Of a DNA stretch of 64,000 bases, positions 44,406-54,200 are shown piece after piece (position 1 is the first letter of the stretch; the number at the start of each line of letters is the position of its first letter). The notes beneath the pieces are model-generated. The model searched no databases. It was not told where the DNA came from and was given only the letters and a program-made list of their open reading frames with translations. The DNA is from Aquimarina aquimarini (GTDB taxonomy: Bacteria > Bacteroidota > Bacteroidia > Flavobacteriales > Flavobacteriaceae): the NCBI RefSeq assembly GCF_900299535.1, contig NZ_OMKE01000057.1, positions 1-64,000 on the forward strand, given 5' to 3'. Both the position numbers and the translations under genes were made by a program.

Positions 44406-44777
44406 ATGATTCATAAAAAGATCTTGATCGTAGATGATGAAAAATCTATAGTTTTAGCAATAGATAGTATTCTTTCTGCTAGAGGTTATAATACACAAAA
44501 GGCATATGATGGCAAAAAAGGCCTCGAAATAGCTAAAGAGTTTAAACCTGACTTGATTCTTTTGGATGTAATGATGCCATTCATTGACGGTTTTGAATTC
44601 TCTAGCTTAATTCGTAACGATAAAGCCCTAGAAGACACGAAAATTATTTTTATCACCGCCAAAGGAGAAATAAATGATAAGAAAGACGGATACTCTAAAG
44701 GTGGTGATGACTACATTGTAAAGCCCTTCTCTACTGAGAAACTTTTATCTAGAATTAATTTTTTGTTAGATGCATAA
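44406..44777 (+). CDS. Stand-alone response regulator receiver protein
   Basis: 123 aa, a complete CheY-like receiver: acidic pocket Asp10/Asp11 (ILIVDDEKSI), phosphoacceptor Asp54 (LILLDVMMP), switch Thr in IIFITAKGE and the invariant Lys in DYIVKPFS. No output domain is present, so it must act by protein contact or in a phosphorelay. Encoded 6 bases after the symporter-kinase, which is clearly its partner. In homologous pairs the regulator usually has a DNA-binding domain; its absence here means the transcriptional output is elsewhere. Confidence 0.93.
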   Translation: MIHKKILIVDDEKSIVLAIDSILSARGYNTQKAYDGKKGLEIAKEFKPDLILLDVMMPFIDGFEFSSLIRNDKALEDTKIIFITAKGEINDKKDGYSKGGDDYIVKPFSTEKLLSRINFLLDA

Positions 44778-45298
44778 CTATTCGTTCAAAACGGTCTGTA
44801 CAGAAAAAATTAGCATTGCTTAATTAATTCTTACCAGCAATAACATTATATTTTACTTATATCAAAACTCTAATTTAGATATAACACATCCAAGCTTATT
44901 TTTTTACAAACCTAAGCCAGTTTAGTACGCTCATTTATTATCATTTATATAAGTACCCTATTGGATAATAGCAGGTTAATACATTACTATCAAATCCCCC
45001 ATTCTTAAACTATATCTATATATACATATAATTACATGTATTAATTCAATCACCAATACTACACCCAACTACATAGCTTACAACAAACTAACTTTACAAA
45101 ATACAAAAATAACACAGTTATCATACGTTTTACCCATAAGTATAACATAAGAAAATAATTCTAGAATTTTATTTAACTACTTAAACTTTTTCGAAAAATA
45201 TGAACATTTATTTTGTCTAATTAAAAAACGAGCACTTTATGAGATCAATAACCCATTATTTTCCATAGGTATTTTCAATCCTTAACAATAGGATTCAT
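44778..45298. other. AT-rich intergenic region before the halogenase locus
   Basis: About 520 bases with no ORF and no strong hairpin. It probably contains the 3' end of the response-regulator transcript and the promoter for the short ORF/halogenase pair. Confidence 0.5.
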
Positions 45299-45334
45299 AT
45301 GATACTTACAATCTTAAAACCTAAAAACTCAACA

Positions 45335-45511
45335 ATGAATTTATCATATCATGAACTCAAAGTTCAAAAAAAGGCAATTACCCCATTGCCAGAAAAAAAT
45401 TTCACCATTGTCATAAAATTTAACCTTTTAAAACTATCTAAGATAGCATTATCATACAATACCCCTGAGATAATAAAAAACGTCAATTTAGAGAGCGTAC
45501 ATATTTTATAA
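45335..45511 (+). CDS. Short ORF upstream of halogenase, possible small peptide
   Basis: 58 aa from the ATG at 45335 (another in-frame ATG at 45299 would give 70 aa). It ends 23 bases before the halogenase start on the same strand, which fits one transcript. The sequence opens MNLSYHELKVQKKAITPLPE and has no signal peptide, no Cys and no GG site. I do not recognise it. It could be a substrate peptide or accessory protein of the halogenase, or a chance ORF in AT-rich DNA; I cannot decide from sequence alone. Confidence 0.4.
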   Translation: MNLSYHELKVQKKAITPLPEKNFTIVIKFNLLKLSKIALSYNTPEIIKNVNLESVHIL

Positions 45512-45534
45512 TAACTGTCCCCTAGAAATATATT

Positions 45535-47319
45535 ATGCAAACTCAATATGATATTATAATTATGGGTGGTGGCTCTTCTGGATCAATATTAGGAGCCCTA
45601 TTACAAAAGAAAAGTAACCTAAACATCGCTATTTTTGAGCAAGAAAAATTTCCTAGAGATAAGATTGGTGAGTCCTTTACTCATCCAATAATTCCTATTC
45701 TAGAGGAAGCTGGTATTTTGCAAAAAATAATAACCAGTAAATGCTGGATAAAAAAATACGGAGGAATTTTTGATTGGGATCATACCCCACCCAAGACCAC
45801 CTTTTTTGATATGCAAAACTATTTAGAAGATCAGGTATATCGTTGGGCAATACATACAGATAGAGCAGAATTTGATAAAATCCTTCTAGACCATGCCAGA
45901 GAAGTAGGAGTATCGGTATTTGAAGAAAAAAAGATTACCACATATCACCCTACTTCAGGCAATAGATATGTTAAACTCGAGTCTGGAGAGAAAATCAACT
46001 GCTCTATTTTTGTAGATGCTTCTGGCAGAAAAAACAATGTAATCCCTTCTGCTAAAAAAAGCTTTCTTTCTAATTATAAAAATCTAGCTGCATGGATTCA
46101 TATTACATCAGGAAAACCAGCAGAAGATTTAGAAGGAAATTGGAACATATTTAGAAAAGATCAATTATCTCCAATAGCTTGTTTTGCTTTTGAACATGGT
46201 TGGGTATGGTATATCCCTATTCCTAAAATTATAGATAACAAACATACAACTGTACATTCATTAGGCATTGTTACAGACCCAAAACTGATCAAATCTCTAG
46301 GTAAAGATTTAAAAAATCCTAAAGAGCTTTTTGATTTTATTAAAACAATCCCTAGGCTTGATAAATTGATTAAAGATGCCAAACCAATATCTCGTGAAGC
46401 CAAAATCGTATCCAATTACTCTATGATTCAAGAGAAATTTTGTGACCTCAATGAGGGGTGGATTATGGTTGGAGATTCTGCCTACTTTGTTGACCCTCTT
46501 TTTTCATCGGGAGTAGCATTTGCTGGCGGTATGGCATCTACTGCTTCTTTGCTAATCAGAGAGACGATAGAGAATCAAACATTAACTTTAGAAGCTAAAA
46601 ATGATATTTGGTATGATTATGATCAAGAATGGCACAAAATAGCTCATTCTTTTGCCTTATCGATAGATCAATGGTATTATGCAATTGCTAAACACAATCC
46701 TCAAAGCGTTTTTTGGAATAATAGAAATATGCTAAGCTCTGACTTAGGTATCAAAGATGAAACATTTAATGCATTGGTCGATACCTCTCTCAATCAAGAT
46801 TTGCTTACTATACTTACTTCTGGTTCTTTAAAAAAAGAAGATTTAGACACAAAAGGAAAGTTTTTAAGAAAGCTTTCTGAGTTGAATAAGTGTGAGCCTC
46901 AACCTGAAGACCAAATTTCATTGCATAAAGGAATCTATATAAGAAAAGGGTATTCTATCAATGTTCCTGGTTTTAAAGCAAGCATTCCCTCTGTTGATAT
47001 CTCTAAAAAGGAAAAAAAAGCAATAGCTACTTATTGGAAAGATCCTTTGCTTAATGCAAACGCTGTTCTTTCAGAAACAGATACGTTAATCTCTTGTTAC
47101 AGGTTTACCAAAAAAGGACTTAGTAGAAATAAAGAGGTACGTTTTATAAACCATCAAACTAATGGTAAAGCGCTCTATTTATTATTAAAAGACAATACTA
47201 TTATCTATAAAGAATTAGAAAAAAAGATGGATTCAGCGCAAAAAACATTGCTTAAAAACTTAATTCTACAAGGAATGGCTATTGTAACAAAGACTAAAAT
47301 AAAAGAATTTATAAACTAA
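45535..47319 (+). CDS. Flavin-dependent halogenase-like oxidoreductase with extra C-terminal domain
   Basis: 594 aa. The N-terminus is a FAD Rossmann fold (IIIMGGGSSGSILGALL, GxGxxG at ~11-16), followed by KFPRDKIGESFTHPIIPIL, a signature of the halogenase/geranylgeranyl-reductase-like FAD family. The halogenase motif WxWxIP is present as WVWYIP (223-228), and FxxPxxSxG as FVDPLFSSG (~318-326). These two motifs together argue for FADH2-dependent halogenation over simple hydroxylation. After residue ~480 there is a ~110-residue extension. Its last part (GKALYLLLKDNTIIYKELEK, then LLKNLILQGMAIV) has the pattern of a PqqD-like or winged-helix domain, unusual for halogenases. A short ORF ends 23 bases upstream and a terminator follows. 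The natural substrate is unknown. Confidence 0.82.
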   Translation: MQTQYDIIIMGGGSSGSILGALLQKKSNLNIAIFEQEKFPRDKIGESFTHPIIPILEEAGILQKIITSKCWIKKYGGIFDWDHTPPKTTFFDMQNYLEDQVYRWAIHTDRAEFDKILLDHAREVGVSVFEEKKITTYHPTSGNRYVKLESGEKINCSIFVDASGRKNNVIPSAKKSFLSNYKNLAAWIHITSGKPAEDLEGNWNIFRKDQLSPIACFAFEHGWVWYIPIPKIIDNKHTTVHSLGIVTDPKLIKSLGKDLKNPKELFDFIKTIPRLDKLIKDAKPISREAKIVSNYSMIQEKFCDLNEGWIMVGDSAYFVDPLFSSGVAFAGGMASTASLLIRETIENQTLTLEAKNDIWYDYDQEWHKIAHSFALSIDQWYYAIAKHNPQSVFWNNRNMLSSDLGIKDETFNALVDTSLNQDLLTILTSGSLKKEDLDTKGKFLRKLSELNKCEPQPEDQISLHKGIYIRKGYSINVPGFKASIPSVDISKKEKKAIATYWKDPLLNANAVLSETDTLISCYRFTKKGLSRNKEVRFINHQTNGKALYLLLKDNTIIYKELEKKMDSAQKTLLKNLILQGMAIVTKTKIKEFIN

Positions 47320-47333
47320 CTCATACTACTCTA

Positions 47334-47377
47334 CAACAACTCCCTTTTTGATAACTAAACTGGGGGGTTGTTGTTTT
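47334..47377 (+). terminator. Terminator after the halogenase gene
   Basis: CAACAACTCCC (47334-47344) pairs with GGGGGTTGTTG (47363-47373, one G-U pair), followed by TTTT. It lies 15 bases after the halogenase stop and just before the HAD gene, so the HAD gene likely has reduced read-through or its own promoter. Confidence 0.75.
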
Positions 47378-47388
47378 AAATACACTAT

Positions 47389-48051
47389 ATGAAAAAACAA
47401 TATCGCGGAGTCATTTTTGACCTTGATGGTACACTTCTTAACACTTTAGATATATATACTATCTTGATGAACCGTTTACTAGAATTATATCATTTACCAA
47501 CTCATGACAAACAACAGTATTCTCAATTTATAGGATTAGGAACCAAACACTTTATAACACAAGCATTACCTCCTGAATTTAGAACCAGTGGAAATCTTGA
47601 ATCATTAATTAAGGAATTCAAAAATTTATATCAAGAACATTATCAACAGCATTCTTTTGTCTACAACGGAGCATACAAAACACTACAAAATCTTCAATTT
47701 AAAGGAGTTAAATTAGGAATTCTATCTAATAAACTGCATGATCTCACCTGCGCTTGTATACGCCATTATTTCCCGTTAATAAAATTTGATACCATTCTGG
47801 GGCAAACCAAACGGTATAAAAAACCAGACCCAAAAGGGATATTAAATATTTCGAAGACAATGAGGGTTTCTACAAAACGATTGATATATGTAGGAGACAC
47901 TGAAATTGATATTCAAACTGCCAAACAAGCATCTATAGATAGTATCGGGGTTACATGGGGTTATAGAAATAAAACCATGCTACAATCATCTGATCCAAAG
48001 TATATGGTTGATAGTTTTGAGGAGCTATATCAAGTTATATTTCCTTATTAA
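47389..48051 (+). CDS. HAD-family phosphatase (phosphoglycolate-phosphatase-like)
   Basis: 220 aa, cytoplasmic. HAD motif I is VIFDLDGTLLNT (nucleophile Asp11, Asp13). Motif II Ser/Thr is in KLGILSNKLHD, motif III Lys in KRYKKPDPKG, and motif IV in IYVGDTEIDIQTAKQA. An alpha-helical cap is inserted between motifs I and II, as in subfamily IA (Gph/PGP-like). It probably hydrolyses a small phosphate ester; the substrate cannot be read from the sequence. It follows the halogenase by 69 bases but is separated from it by a terminator. Confidence 0.88.
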   Translation: MKKQYRGVIFDLDGTLLNTLDIYTILMNRLLELYHLPTHDKQQYSQFIGLGTKHFITQALPPEFRTSGNLESLIKEFKNLYQEHYQQHSFVYNGAYKTLQNLQFKGVKLGILSNKLHDLTCACIRHYFPLIKFDTILGQTKRYKKPDPKGILNISKTMRVSTKRLIYVGDTEIDIQTAKQASIDSIGVTWGYRNKTMLQSSDPKYMVDSFEELYQVIFPY

Positions 48052-48126
48052 ATCAGCCTACATATAAAGCTTTCTAAATTTTATAATAAGCGTTGACAAA
48101 AGGTTTTTCAATCTATGCTAGTTTTT

Positions 48127-48168
48127 TATCATTAATCTTTATTTTTATACAAGTAAAGGTTAATGATA
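48127..48168. promoter_or_regulatory. 15-bp hairpin between HAD and SMI1-like genes
   Basis: TATCATTAATCTTTA (48127-48141) pairs with TAAAGGTTAATGATA (48154-48168) with a single G-U. The loop is 12 nt. No U-tract follows on the plus strand; on the minus strand T-rich sequence follows. It could be a terminator or a 5'-UTR structure of the gene at 48198. Confidence 0.5.
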
Positions 48169-48197
48169 GTAAACCAATAATTATAGATAATTGAAAA

Positions 48198-48887
48198 ATG
48201 AAATTAGAGCTTGTAGAAAAACAATATAATTTTCGTTTTCCAGAAATTTTTAGAAATTTATGGAATGATGGTATGTTAGATTGGAACAAAGGGTGGAATG
48301 AACCATGGACACAAGAACGTAATTGGTTTACCGAGATATACCCAAAAATAAAAGATACCCCTCCTCTACTCCTTCATACTGGAGGATTTGATTTTCAATT
48401 ACTTTCTGAACATGAAATAATACACTATGATTTTTATGAGCATTGGCACCCAAAACATCAATTTATTCCTTTTGCTCAAACCAATGCTGGAGATTTATTT
48501 GCTTTTTATAAAAATATTGAGATAGAAGGACAGCATCCTATCGTTCTGGTTTGGCATGATGCAAACAGAACAGAGGTTTTATCAAAAAACTTTGAAGATT
48601 TTATATTTCGTAGAATGCTAGAAAGAGTAGCAAATATCGAGGAAGATGATATTATTGATAACTTTGAAGGCCAAATTGATCTTTTCCAGAAAAAAGTACT
48701 TGCTGATCTTAGTACTACCAAAAAATACCTAAATCAAGAATATATTGATATTCTTACCGAAATATTCAACAGACCATTTCTCACAGTTGAAACAATTATA
48801 TCAGTTAAAGAAATGAATTCTATCTTTGAAAAAACAATTTATTTTGATCAAATCAATATAGAATTTCAACATGAAACTGAACTTTAA
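48198..48887 (+). CDS. SMI1/KNR4 (SUKH)-like protein
   Basis: 229 aa, cytoplasmic with no signal. The opening (VEKQYNFRFPEIFRNLWNDG) and the central strand pair with FIPFAQTNAGDLFAFYKNIE and HPIVLVWHDA fit the SMI1/KNR4 fold (E-x-x-x-x-x-x-x-P-x-x-[FL], then 'a.d..GD.f.f'). The C-terminal ~70 residues are an extra helical tail. In bacteria SUKH proteins are frequent immunity proteins of polymorphic toxins, but many are unrelated to toxins, and no toxin gene lies next to this one. The giant zincin protein is 22 kb away. Fold assignment is moderate; role unknown. Confidence 0.6.
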   Translation: MKLELVEKQYNFRFPEIFRNLWNDGMLDWNKGWNEPWTQERNWFTEIYPKIKDTPPLLLHTGGFDFQLLSEHEIIHYDFYEHWHPKHQFIPFAQTNAGDLFAFYKNIEIEGQHPIVLVWHDANRTEVLSKNFEDFIFRRMLERVANIEEDDIIDNFEGQIDLFQKKVLADLSTTKKYLNQEYIDILTEIFNRPFLTVETIISVKEMNSIFEKTIYFDQINIEFQHETEL

Positions 48888-48965
48888 AATTATATGGTTA
48901 ATGAATCTTGCCGTACATAAAACCATTTATTCAATTATCGTTACACACAACAAAAGAACTTACTA

Positions 48966-50210
48966 ATGGAAAAAACAGTACAACATAACCATAACGAACA
49001 CACCTTTATTTATTCTCTTTCGATTTTTTTTGAAAGAGCTTCATACTATGGTTTTCGTTCTTTACTTGTCCTTTACATGATTGGGGAAACTATAAAAATG
49101 CCTAGAGAAGAAGCTTTTAAAATTTATGGTTGGTTTACCATCTGTTTTGTGCTTTCAAAAATCATAGGGGCCATAGTAGGTGATCTAATTATAGGTAATA
49201 AAAAAGCATGGGTTCTAGGAGGTATTATTCAAGCTATCGGTATATTCTCTTTATGTATTCCCAACATTACTGGTATATATATTGGTTTAGCCGTCATAGT
49301 TATAGGTAATGGCCTATTTTCTCCAAATATGACTTCACAATACGGGAAACTTTATCTAAATAAAACTAAACTCCTAGATTCTGCTTTCGCTATATTTTAT
49401 TTAATGATTAATCTAGGTTCTTTTATAGGTGTAGCTATCATAAGTTATATTGGTGAAAAATATAATATGAGTTTAGGACTTATACTAGCAGGCATATTTG
49501 CAGTGATATCAATTATATTTCCTTTATTGGTAAAACAACCAAATGCTCAAAAACTTGATCAAAAAATTACATCGACTAATCAGAACGTTATAAATATTTT
49601 AAAAATCATCACTGTCTCTATCTTAGTTGCTATATTTTGGACATTGTATGAAGTTTCTAGTGTTAAAATATTTGATATCCAAATACAATTAAAAGAATTT
49701 TCTCTTTATCAAGCAATACCTGCTAGTATTTGGTCTTCATTAAACTTTATCTTTATAATTCCTATCACTATAATCGTTATTTTTATTTGGCTCTATTTCT
49801 ATAAAAGTCAATTTTTAAAACTTGCAATCGGGTTTATCTCTGGCACAATTGCTTTTGCTATCCTTCTTCTAATTCCTGATACGGTATCAGAGACTACTCT
49901 TATTCTATATCTAACCTCTTTATTATTCTTAAATATATCAGAAATCCATATTGCCCCTATACTCTATTCAATACTTATTAAATATTCAAACCCTAAATAT
50001 TTAGCAATAATAATTAGTATAGCATTTGTTCCTATTAAACTATTTTCACTTATCATAACTCCCTTTAATGAATATCTAAATAGTAATTCATCATTTACTC
50101 TAATATTGACTATGGTGGTTATGTTTTTAATTAGTATTAGTTTAGTAATAGCTATTCTAATCTCTAAAAACATGTCTAAAAAAGAAGCTGTTACATCCAC
50201 AATAAAATAA
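48966..50210 (+). CDS. POT/PTR-family (MFS) peptide-transporter-like protein
   Basis: 414 aa with about 11-12 membrane segments. The POT signatures are present: FFERASYYGFRSLLVLYM in helix 1, IGNGLFSPNMTSQYGKLY (the GxGxxKPxxS-like helix 4 region, altered) and FAIFYLMINLGSFIGVAI (the PTR2 FYxxINxG motif). It is shorter than the usual 450-520 residues. The ExxER proton-coupling motif of helix 1 is incomplete: Glu23-Arg24 are there, but the first Glu position is Ile20. It may therefore transport by another mechanism or carry a different substrate. Located 78 bases after the SMI1-like gene; operon membership is uncertain. Confidence 0.8.
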   Translation: MEKTVQHNHNEHTFIYSLSIFFERASYYGFRSLLVLYMIGETIKMPREEAFKIYGWFTICFVLSKIIGAIVGDLIIGNKKAWVLGGIIQAIGIFSLCIPNITGIYIGLAVIVIGNGLFSPNMTSQYGKLYLNKTKLLDSAFAIFYLMINLGSFIGVAIISYIGEKYNMSLGLILAGIFAVISIIFPLLVKQPNAQKLDQKITSTNQNVINILKIITVSILVAIFWTLYEVSSVKIFDIQIQLKEFSLYQAIPASIWSSLNFIFIIPITIIVIFIWLYFYKSQFLKLAIGFISGTIAFAILLLIPDTVSETTLILYLTSLLFLNISEIHIAPILYSILIKYSNPKYLAIIISIAFVPIKLFSLIITPFNEYLNSNSSFTLILTMVVMFLISISLVIAILISKNMSKKEAVTSTIK

Positions 50211-50541
50211 CAAAGAGATACAAATAGAAATCGGAACAGCATTGAGTACTGTTCCGATTAAAGGGAAAACAAAAAAATAAGGAAAATTTAGATTGCTCAA
50301 GAAATACTTATCTTGAGAATGGTGTAAATATACAGTGTCTTAGTACTTTCTAGGATACGGTTTTTCCGCATTTTTTTGGTTTTTTTGCAAAAAAAGGGCA
50401 TTTTATTGAAAGGATATCCTTACAAATGAAAGAAAAGGGCACTTTTACCTACTTTTCAAGGTATTACAAACTTTTTTTTGCAACTCAACCTAAGATTAAA
50501 AAGTGTTATTTTCTTCCCTTTTTTCTGTTTAAAAACAAGAA
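50211..50541. other. Intergenic region with hairpins
   Basis: Besides the hairpin at 50229-50259, CTCAAGA (50296-50302) can pair with TCTTGAG (50311-50317), and TACGG-TTTTT-CCGCA (50356-50370) is an imperfect palindrome in an otherwise T-rich stretch. No ORF is supported. The 3' end of the uracil-DNA glycosylase transcript lies here. Confidence 0.5.
50229..50259 (+). terminator. 11-bp perfect hairpin after the POT transporter gene
   Basis: AATCGGAACAG and CTGTTCCGATT pair perfectly around a 9-nt loop, 18 bases past the stop at 50210. No clear U-tract follows on the plus strand, so it is a transcript-end or stability hairpin more than a classic terminator. Confidence 0.55.
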
Positions 50542-51114
50542 CTAACCTAATATTGTTTTTACTTTTGTTTTTAATTCAGGGATAACTTCTTTTTTGTACC
50601 ATTCGTTTTTTGCTTGCCAAATATTATTTCTTGGTGAAGGATGTGGTAACACAAAAAAATCTGGTAGATATTCTTCATAATTCCTTACCGTATCTGTCAA
50701 TGTTCTTTTTAATCGATCACCTAAGTAATACTCTTGTGCATACCTACCGATAAGTAAAATAAGTGCTACATCATCTAGTTTGTCTAATATTTTTTTATGC
50801 CATAAGGGTGCGCATGTTTTTGTAGGAGGTAAATCTCCTGATTTTCCTTTTCCTGGATAGCAAAACCCCATAGGAATAAGTGCTATTTTTTGAGGGTTAT
50901 AAAAAGTTTGCATATCAACCCCCATCCATTCTCTCAGGTTTTTTCCACTTTTATCATCCCAAGGTACACCAGATGCATGTACAATACTTCCTGGAGCTTG
51001 CCCAATAATTACAACCTTACTCAATGAATGCGCAGAGACTATTGGTCTTGGTCCAAATTCTAACTGAGCAGCGCATTCATTACATTTTGAAATTAAAGAC
51101 AGTAATTTTTTCAT
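50542..51114 (-). CDS. Uracil-DNA glycosylase family protein
   Basis: 190 aa, cytoplasmic. Motif 1 is VIIGQAPGSIVHASGVPWDD (GQAPG at 38-42). Motif 2 is VLPHPSPRNN (156-164, catalytic-type His158). The middle has PMGFCYPGKGKSGDLPPT, with the length and layout of the family 4-6/SMUG-like compact UDGs. An N-terminal CNEC pair (Cys11, Cys14) and further Cys (85, 101) are present but not in the full 4-Cys Fe-S pattern I would expect of family 4. It likely removes uracil from DNA in base-excision repair. It follows ccsBA on the same strand but is separated from it by a strong terminator. Confidence 0.85.
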   Translation of the reverse strand: MKKLLSLISKCNECAAQLEFGPRPIVSAHSLSKVVIIGQAPGSIVHASGVPWDDKSGKNLREWMGVDMQTFYNPQKIALIPMGFCYPGKGKSGDLPPTKTCAPLWHKKILDKLDDVALILLIGRYAQEYYLGDRLKRTLTDTVRNYEEYLPDFFVLPHPSPRNNIWQAKNEWYKKEVIPELKTKVKTILG

Positions 51115-51198
51115 AAGATAGAGTGTAAACTGATTTATAAAATATAAAATAAATACAACATAACTATACTATTTATCACACTTGATCTATTTATATAT

Positions 51199-51235
51199 AA
51201 AAACACCTTGATCTATATATGATCAAGGTGTTTTT
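51199..51235 (-). terminator. Strong bidirectional terminator after ccsBA
   Basis: AAAAACACCTTGATC (51199-51213) and GATCAAGGTGTTTTT (51221-51235) form a perfect 15-bp stem with a 7-nt loop, with A/U tracts on both sides. It lies between ccsBA (stop at 51288) and the uracil-DNA glycosylase gene. Confidence 0.85.
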
Positions 51236-51287
51236 AAAAAGAAAACTATAATAAGTTATTCTCTTGTACGATATAATAAATTATTTT

Positions 51288-54200
51288 TTATTTGGTAGCT
51301 ACTTTTTTCTTATCCTTTTTATAATGCACCTTATTTCTCCAATAAGACACTGCTCCTAAAACTGCCCAAAACAATATAAAGTAATATCCTTCTGTAGGGG
51401 TAACAGCTCTATCTCCACTAGCATACGAATGTAAACCTTTTAGGTAAAAATTCACTCCAAAATATGTCATCAGTATTGAGAGAACTGCAAAAACAGACAT
51501 CAGATTAAAGAACCATCTACCTCGTAATCCAGGAATCAATCGCATATGAATAATAAAAGCATACACCATAATACTAATCAATGCCCAAGTTTCTTTAGGA
51601 TCCCATCCCCAATAACGCCCCCAGCTTTCATTTGCCCACATTCCTCCCAGAAAATTACCAATAGTAAGCATTACTAAACCAATCGTAAGTGACATCTCAT
51701 TAATAATTGTTATTTCTTTGATATTAAGATCCATTCGTTTCTTATTGGATTTGGTCGTTAAGATCATAAGCAAAAGAGATAAAACTCCTAAAATAGCTCC
51801 TACAAAAAATGGCCCATAACTACCTACAATAATAGACACATGTATCAATATCCAATATGAATCTAATACAGGTTGCAAATTAGCAATAGCAGGATCTGTC
51901 CAATTCTCATGGGCAAAAAACAAAATGATACATGCTACAAAGGTCGTTGCAGCTATTGTAAGGTTACTACGCTTACCAAAAGCAAAACCAATTGCCAAGG
52001 TCATCCAGGCAACATATATCATAGATTCATAAGCATCACTCCAAGGAGCATGCCCAGAAACATACCAACGTATAATTAACCCCGTAGTATGCATAATAAA
52101 AAGAAGTATTACAATACCAATAGTGATATTTATTAATCCTCTTATAATTTTTGAATCTTTAAAAATTCTGGCAATAACAAAAACCATTAATAAAAGCCCA
52201 ACAACACCGTAATATTGATACAAAGTCCTGAAAATATCATATTTGTTTAATGCGATCTCGGCCTTGATTTTTTTATCTGTTGGCAATACTTCACTTCCAA
52301 ACTTTTTTTGAAAACTCTTTATACTTTCAACATATGTATCTGGTTTGGTATAATCTTTTGTTTCTCTAGCTTCTCTCAAAGACTGGCGATAGATATGAAT
52401 TATCTGTCTTGTATACACAGAATCCATCCCACTAAACTTATATTCATTCAGCTCAGGTACAGAAACCCATTTATTTCCTTCATCTCCTGGAACCGGAAAA
52501 ACTCTAAGAATCCCTCCTCCTAATGCTTGATTAAGGATATAAAACTTTTCATGAGTTTTTAAAAAGTCTTTTTCAAATTGATTAGGTGTATTTGTCTTAC
52601 TTGCAGCTTCCAGGTAAGGGTCAAGTTTATATGAGCCATCTGGCTCTACCAGGTCAATAAGAGATACTCTTCTCTCTTTTTTATGAACCCCTAATATTTT
52701 ACGTATACTATCATTTTTTCTGTCAATTTCTATAATAGGTACACTATACCATATAATTGGGTTTTCTATCATAGATACAAATACCTGATCTGCAGTCAAA
52801 CCGTTATAGGTATCTTTTTTACTTAATTTACGCAACAATTCTGACGAGAATGTATTTACTGGTTTCATTCGCCCTCGCTCATCTTGAATTACAATACTTC
52901 CAAATTTAGCAGCATGCTCTGCTGGCACTACATTTGCAAGAATAACAGAATCTAATTGAGTCTTGGTAGGTAACGCTTGCAAATGGTCTGTATGCTGCGT
53001 TTGATCCTGCCCATAAGAAAATGAAGAGATCAATATTCCTAAAAATATAGTCAGTGTTTTCTTTTTCTTTTTTACTTTACTCAACATCGCTTCCAGATCT
53101 TTAAATCGTGATCCTTTTACAAAAAGAATCAACATTAATCCTAAATACAGTAGCATATAACCAATATAAGTAATCCATGTTCCCCATTGATCATGATTTA
53201 CAGATAATACAGTTCCTTTTTCATCAGGATCAAAAGAAGATTGAAAAAATCGATATCCTCTATGGTCTAATACATGATTCATATAAATATCATAAGGAAT
53301 AGAAGAATTATCTTCTACAATTTCTACCTTACTCTTATAAGATTTATATCCTTTTTCTGTTCCTGGAAATTTTTCTGCTATAAAATCATTAAGCTTCAAA
53401 CCAAATGGTAATTCTAATAACTTAGACCCATAATTGAAATACATATCCAACCCTCCTAGAGAGATCTTTATCATATCATTATTATAGCCCTTTCCTCCTA
53501 ATAATTTTATCTCTTTGGTTTCACCATTGGTAGTCACATCTAATATCAAGGCGTCTTGCTGTCCTTTTCCTTTTACTTCTATAGGCACAACATCATATTT
53601 ACCTGTAATTACAGGATCTGGTATTACAAATTGCATTCCTGCAGTTTGATACAATGATCGCAACATTAATGGTTGTAGACTATCTTTATGAACCACTCCT
53701 TCCATACGGTCTGCCATTCTCATAAAAGAGCCTTCAAAAGGAGATTCTATAAAGTAATCATCATTTTTATATGTAATATTGATTGCTCCTTTGGTTGGTT
53801 TATTAAACGCAATTAATATATTATGAATATTAGAAACTTCCCCTTCTTTAAGAAAATGATCATGACGATTCCCCTCTCCTGCCTCAACAATTTTGAGGTA
53901 GTTTTCGCCATCCTCTGATTCTATCAACCCCATCTCTGCTCCTTGAATAAAATCTTTATATACAATAGTCACAGGTTGTTTATTATAATCTGTATAAACA
54001 GTAAAATCATTATTTGCGGCTTCTGCCAATTCTAATTCTTCTGTAACAACACGGCGTCTAGGTTCTCCTTTGATTTCGCCATCTAAGAAAATCGACAAAT
54101 ATGTTTTTTGAGAAAGAATCGTAGTTGCTGTTTCTCCTTCTCTAATGGGCATTACTCCCTCATAACCAATATACCTAGTTACAAACGCTCCTATAATAAT

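Noticed and set aside
48198..48887. SMI1-like protein as the immunity partner of the zincin giant
   Set aside because: It is 22 kb away, on the other strand and among unrelated genes; immunity genes normally lie next to the toxin.
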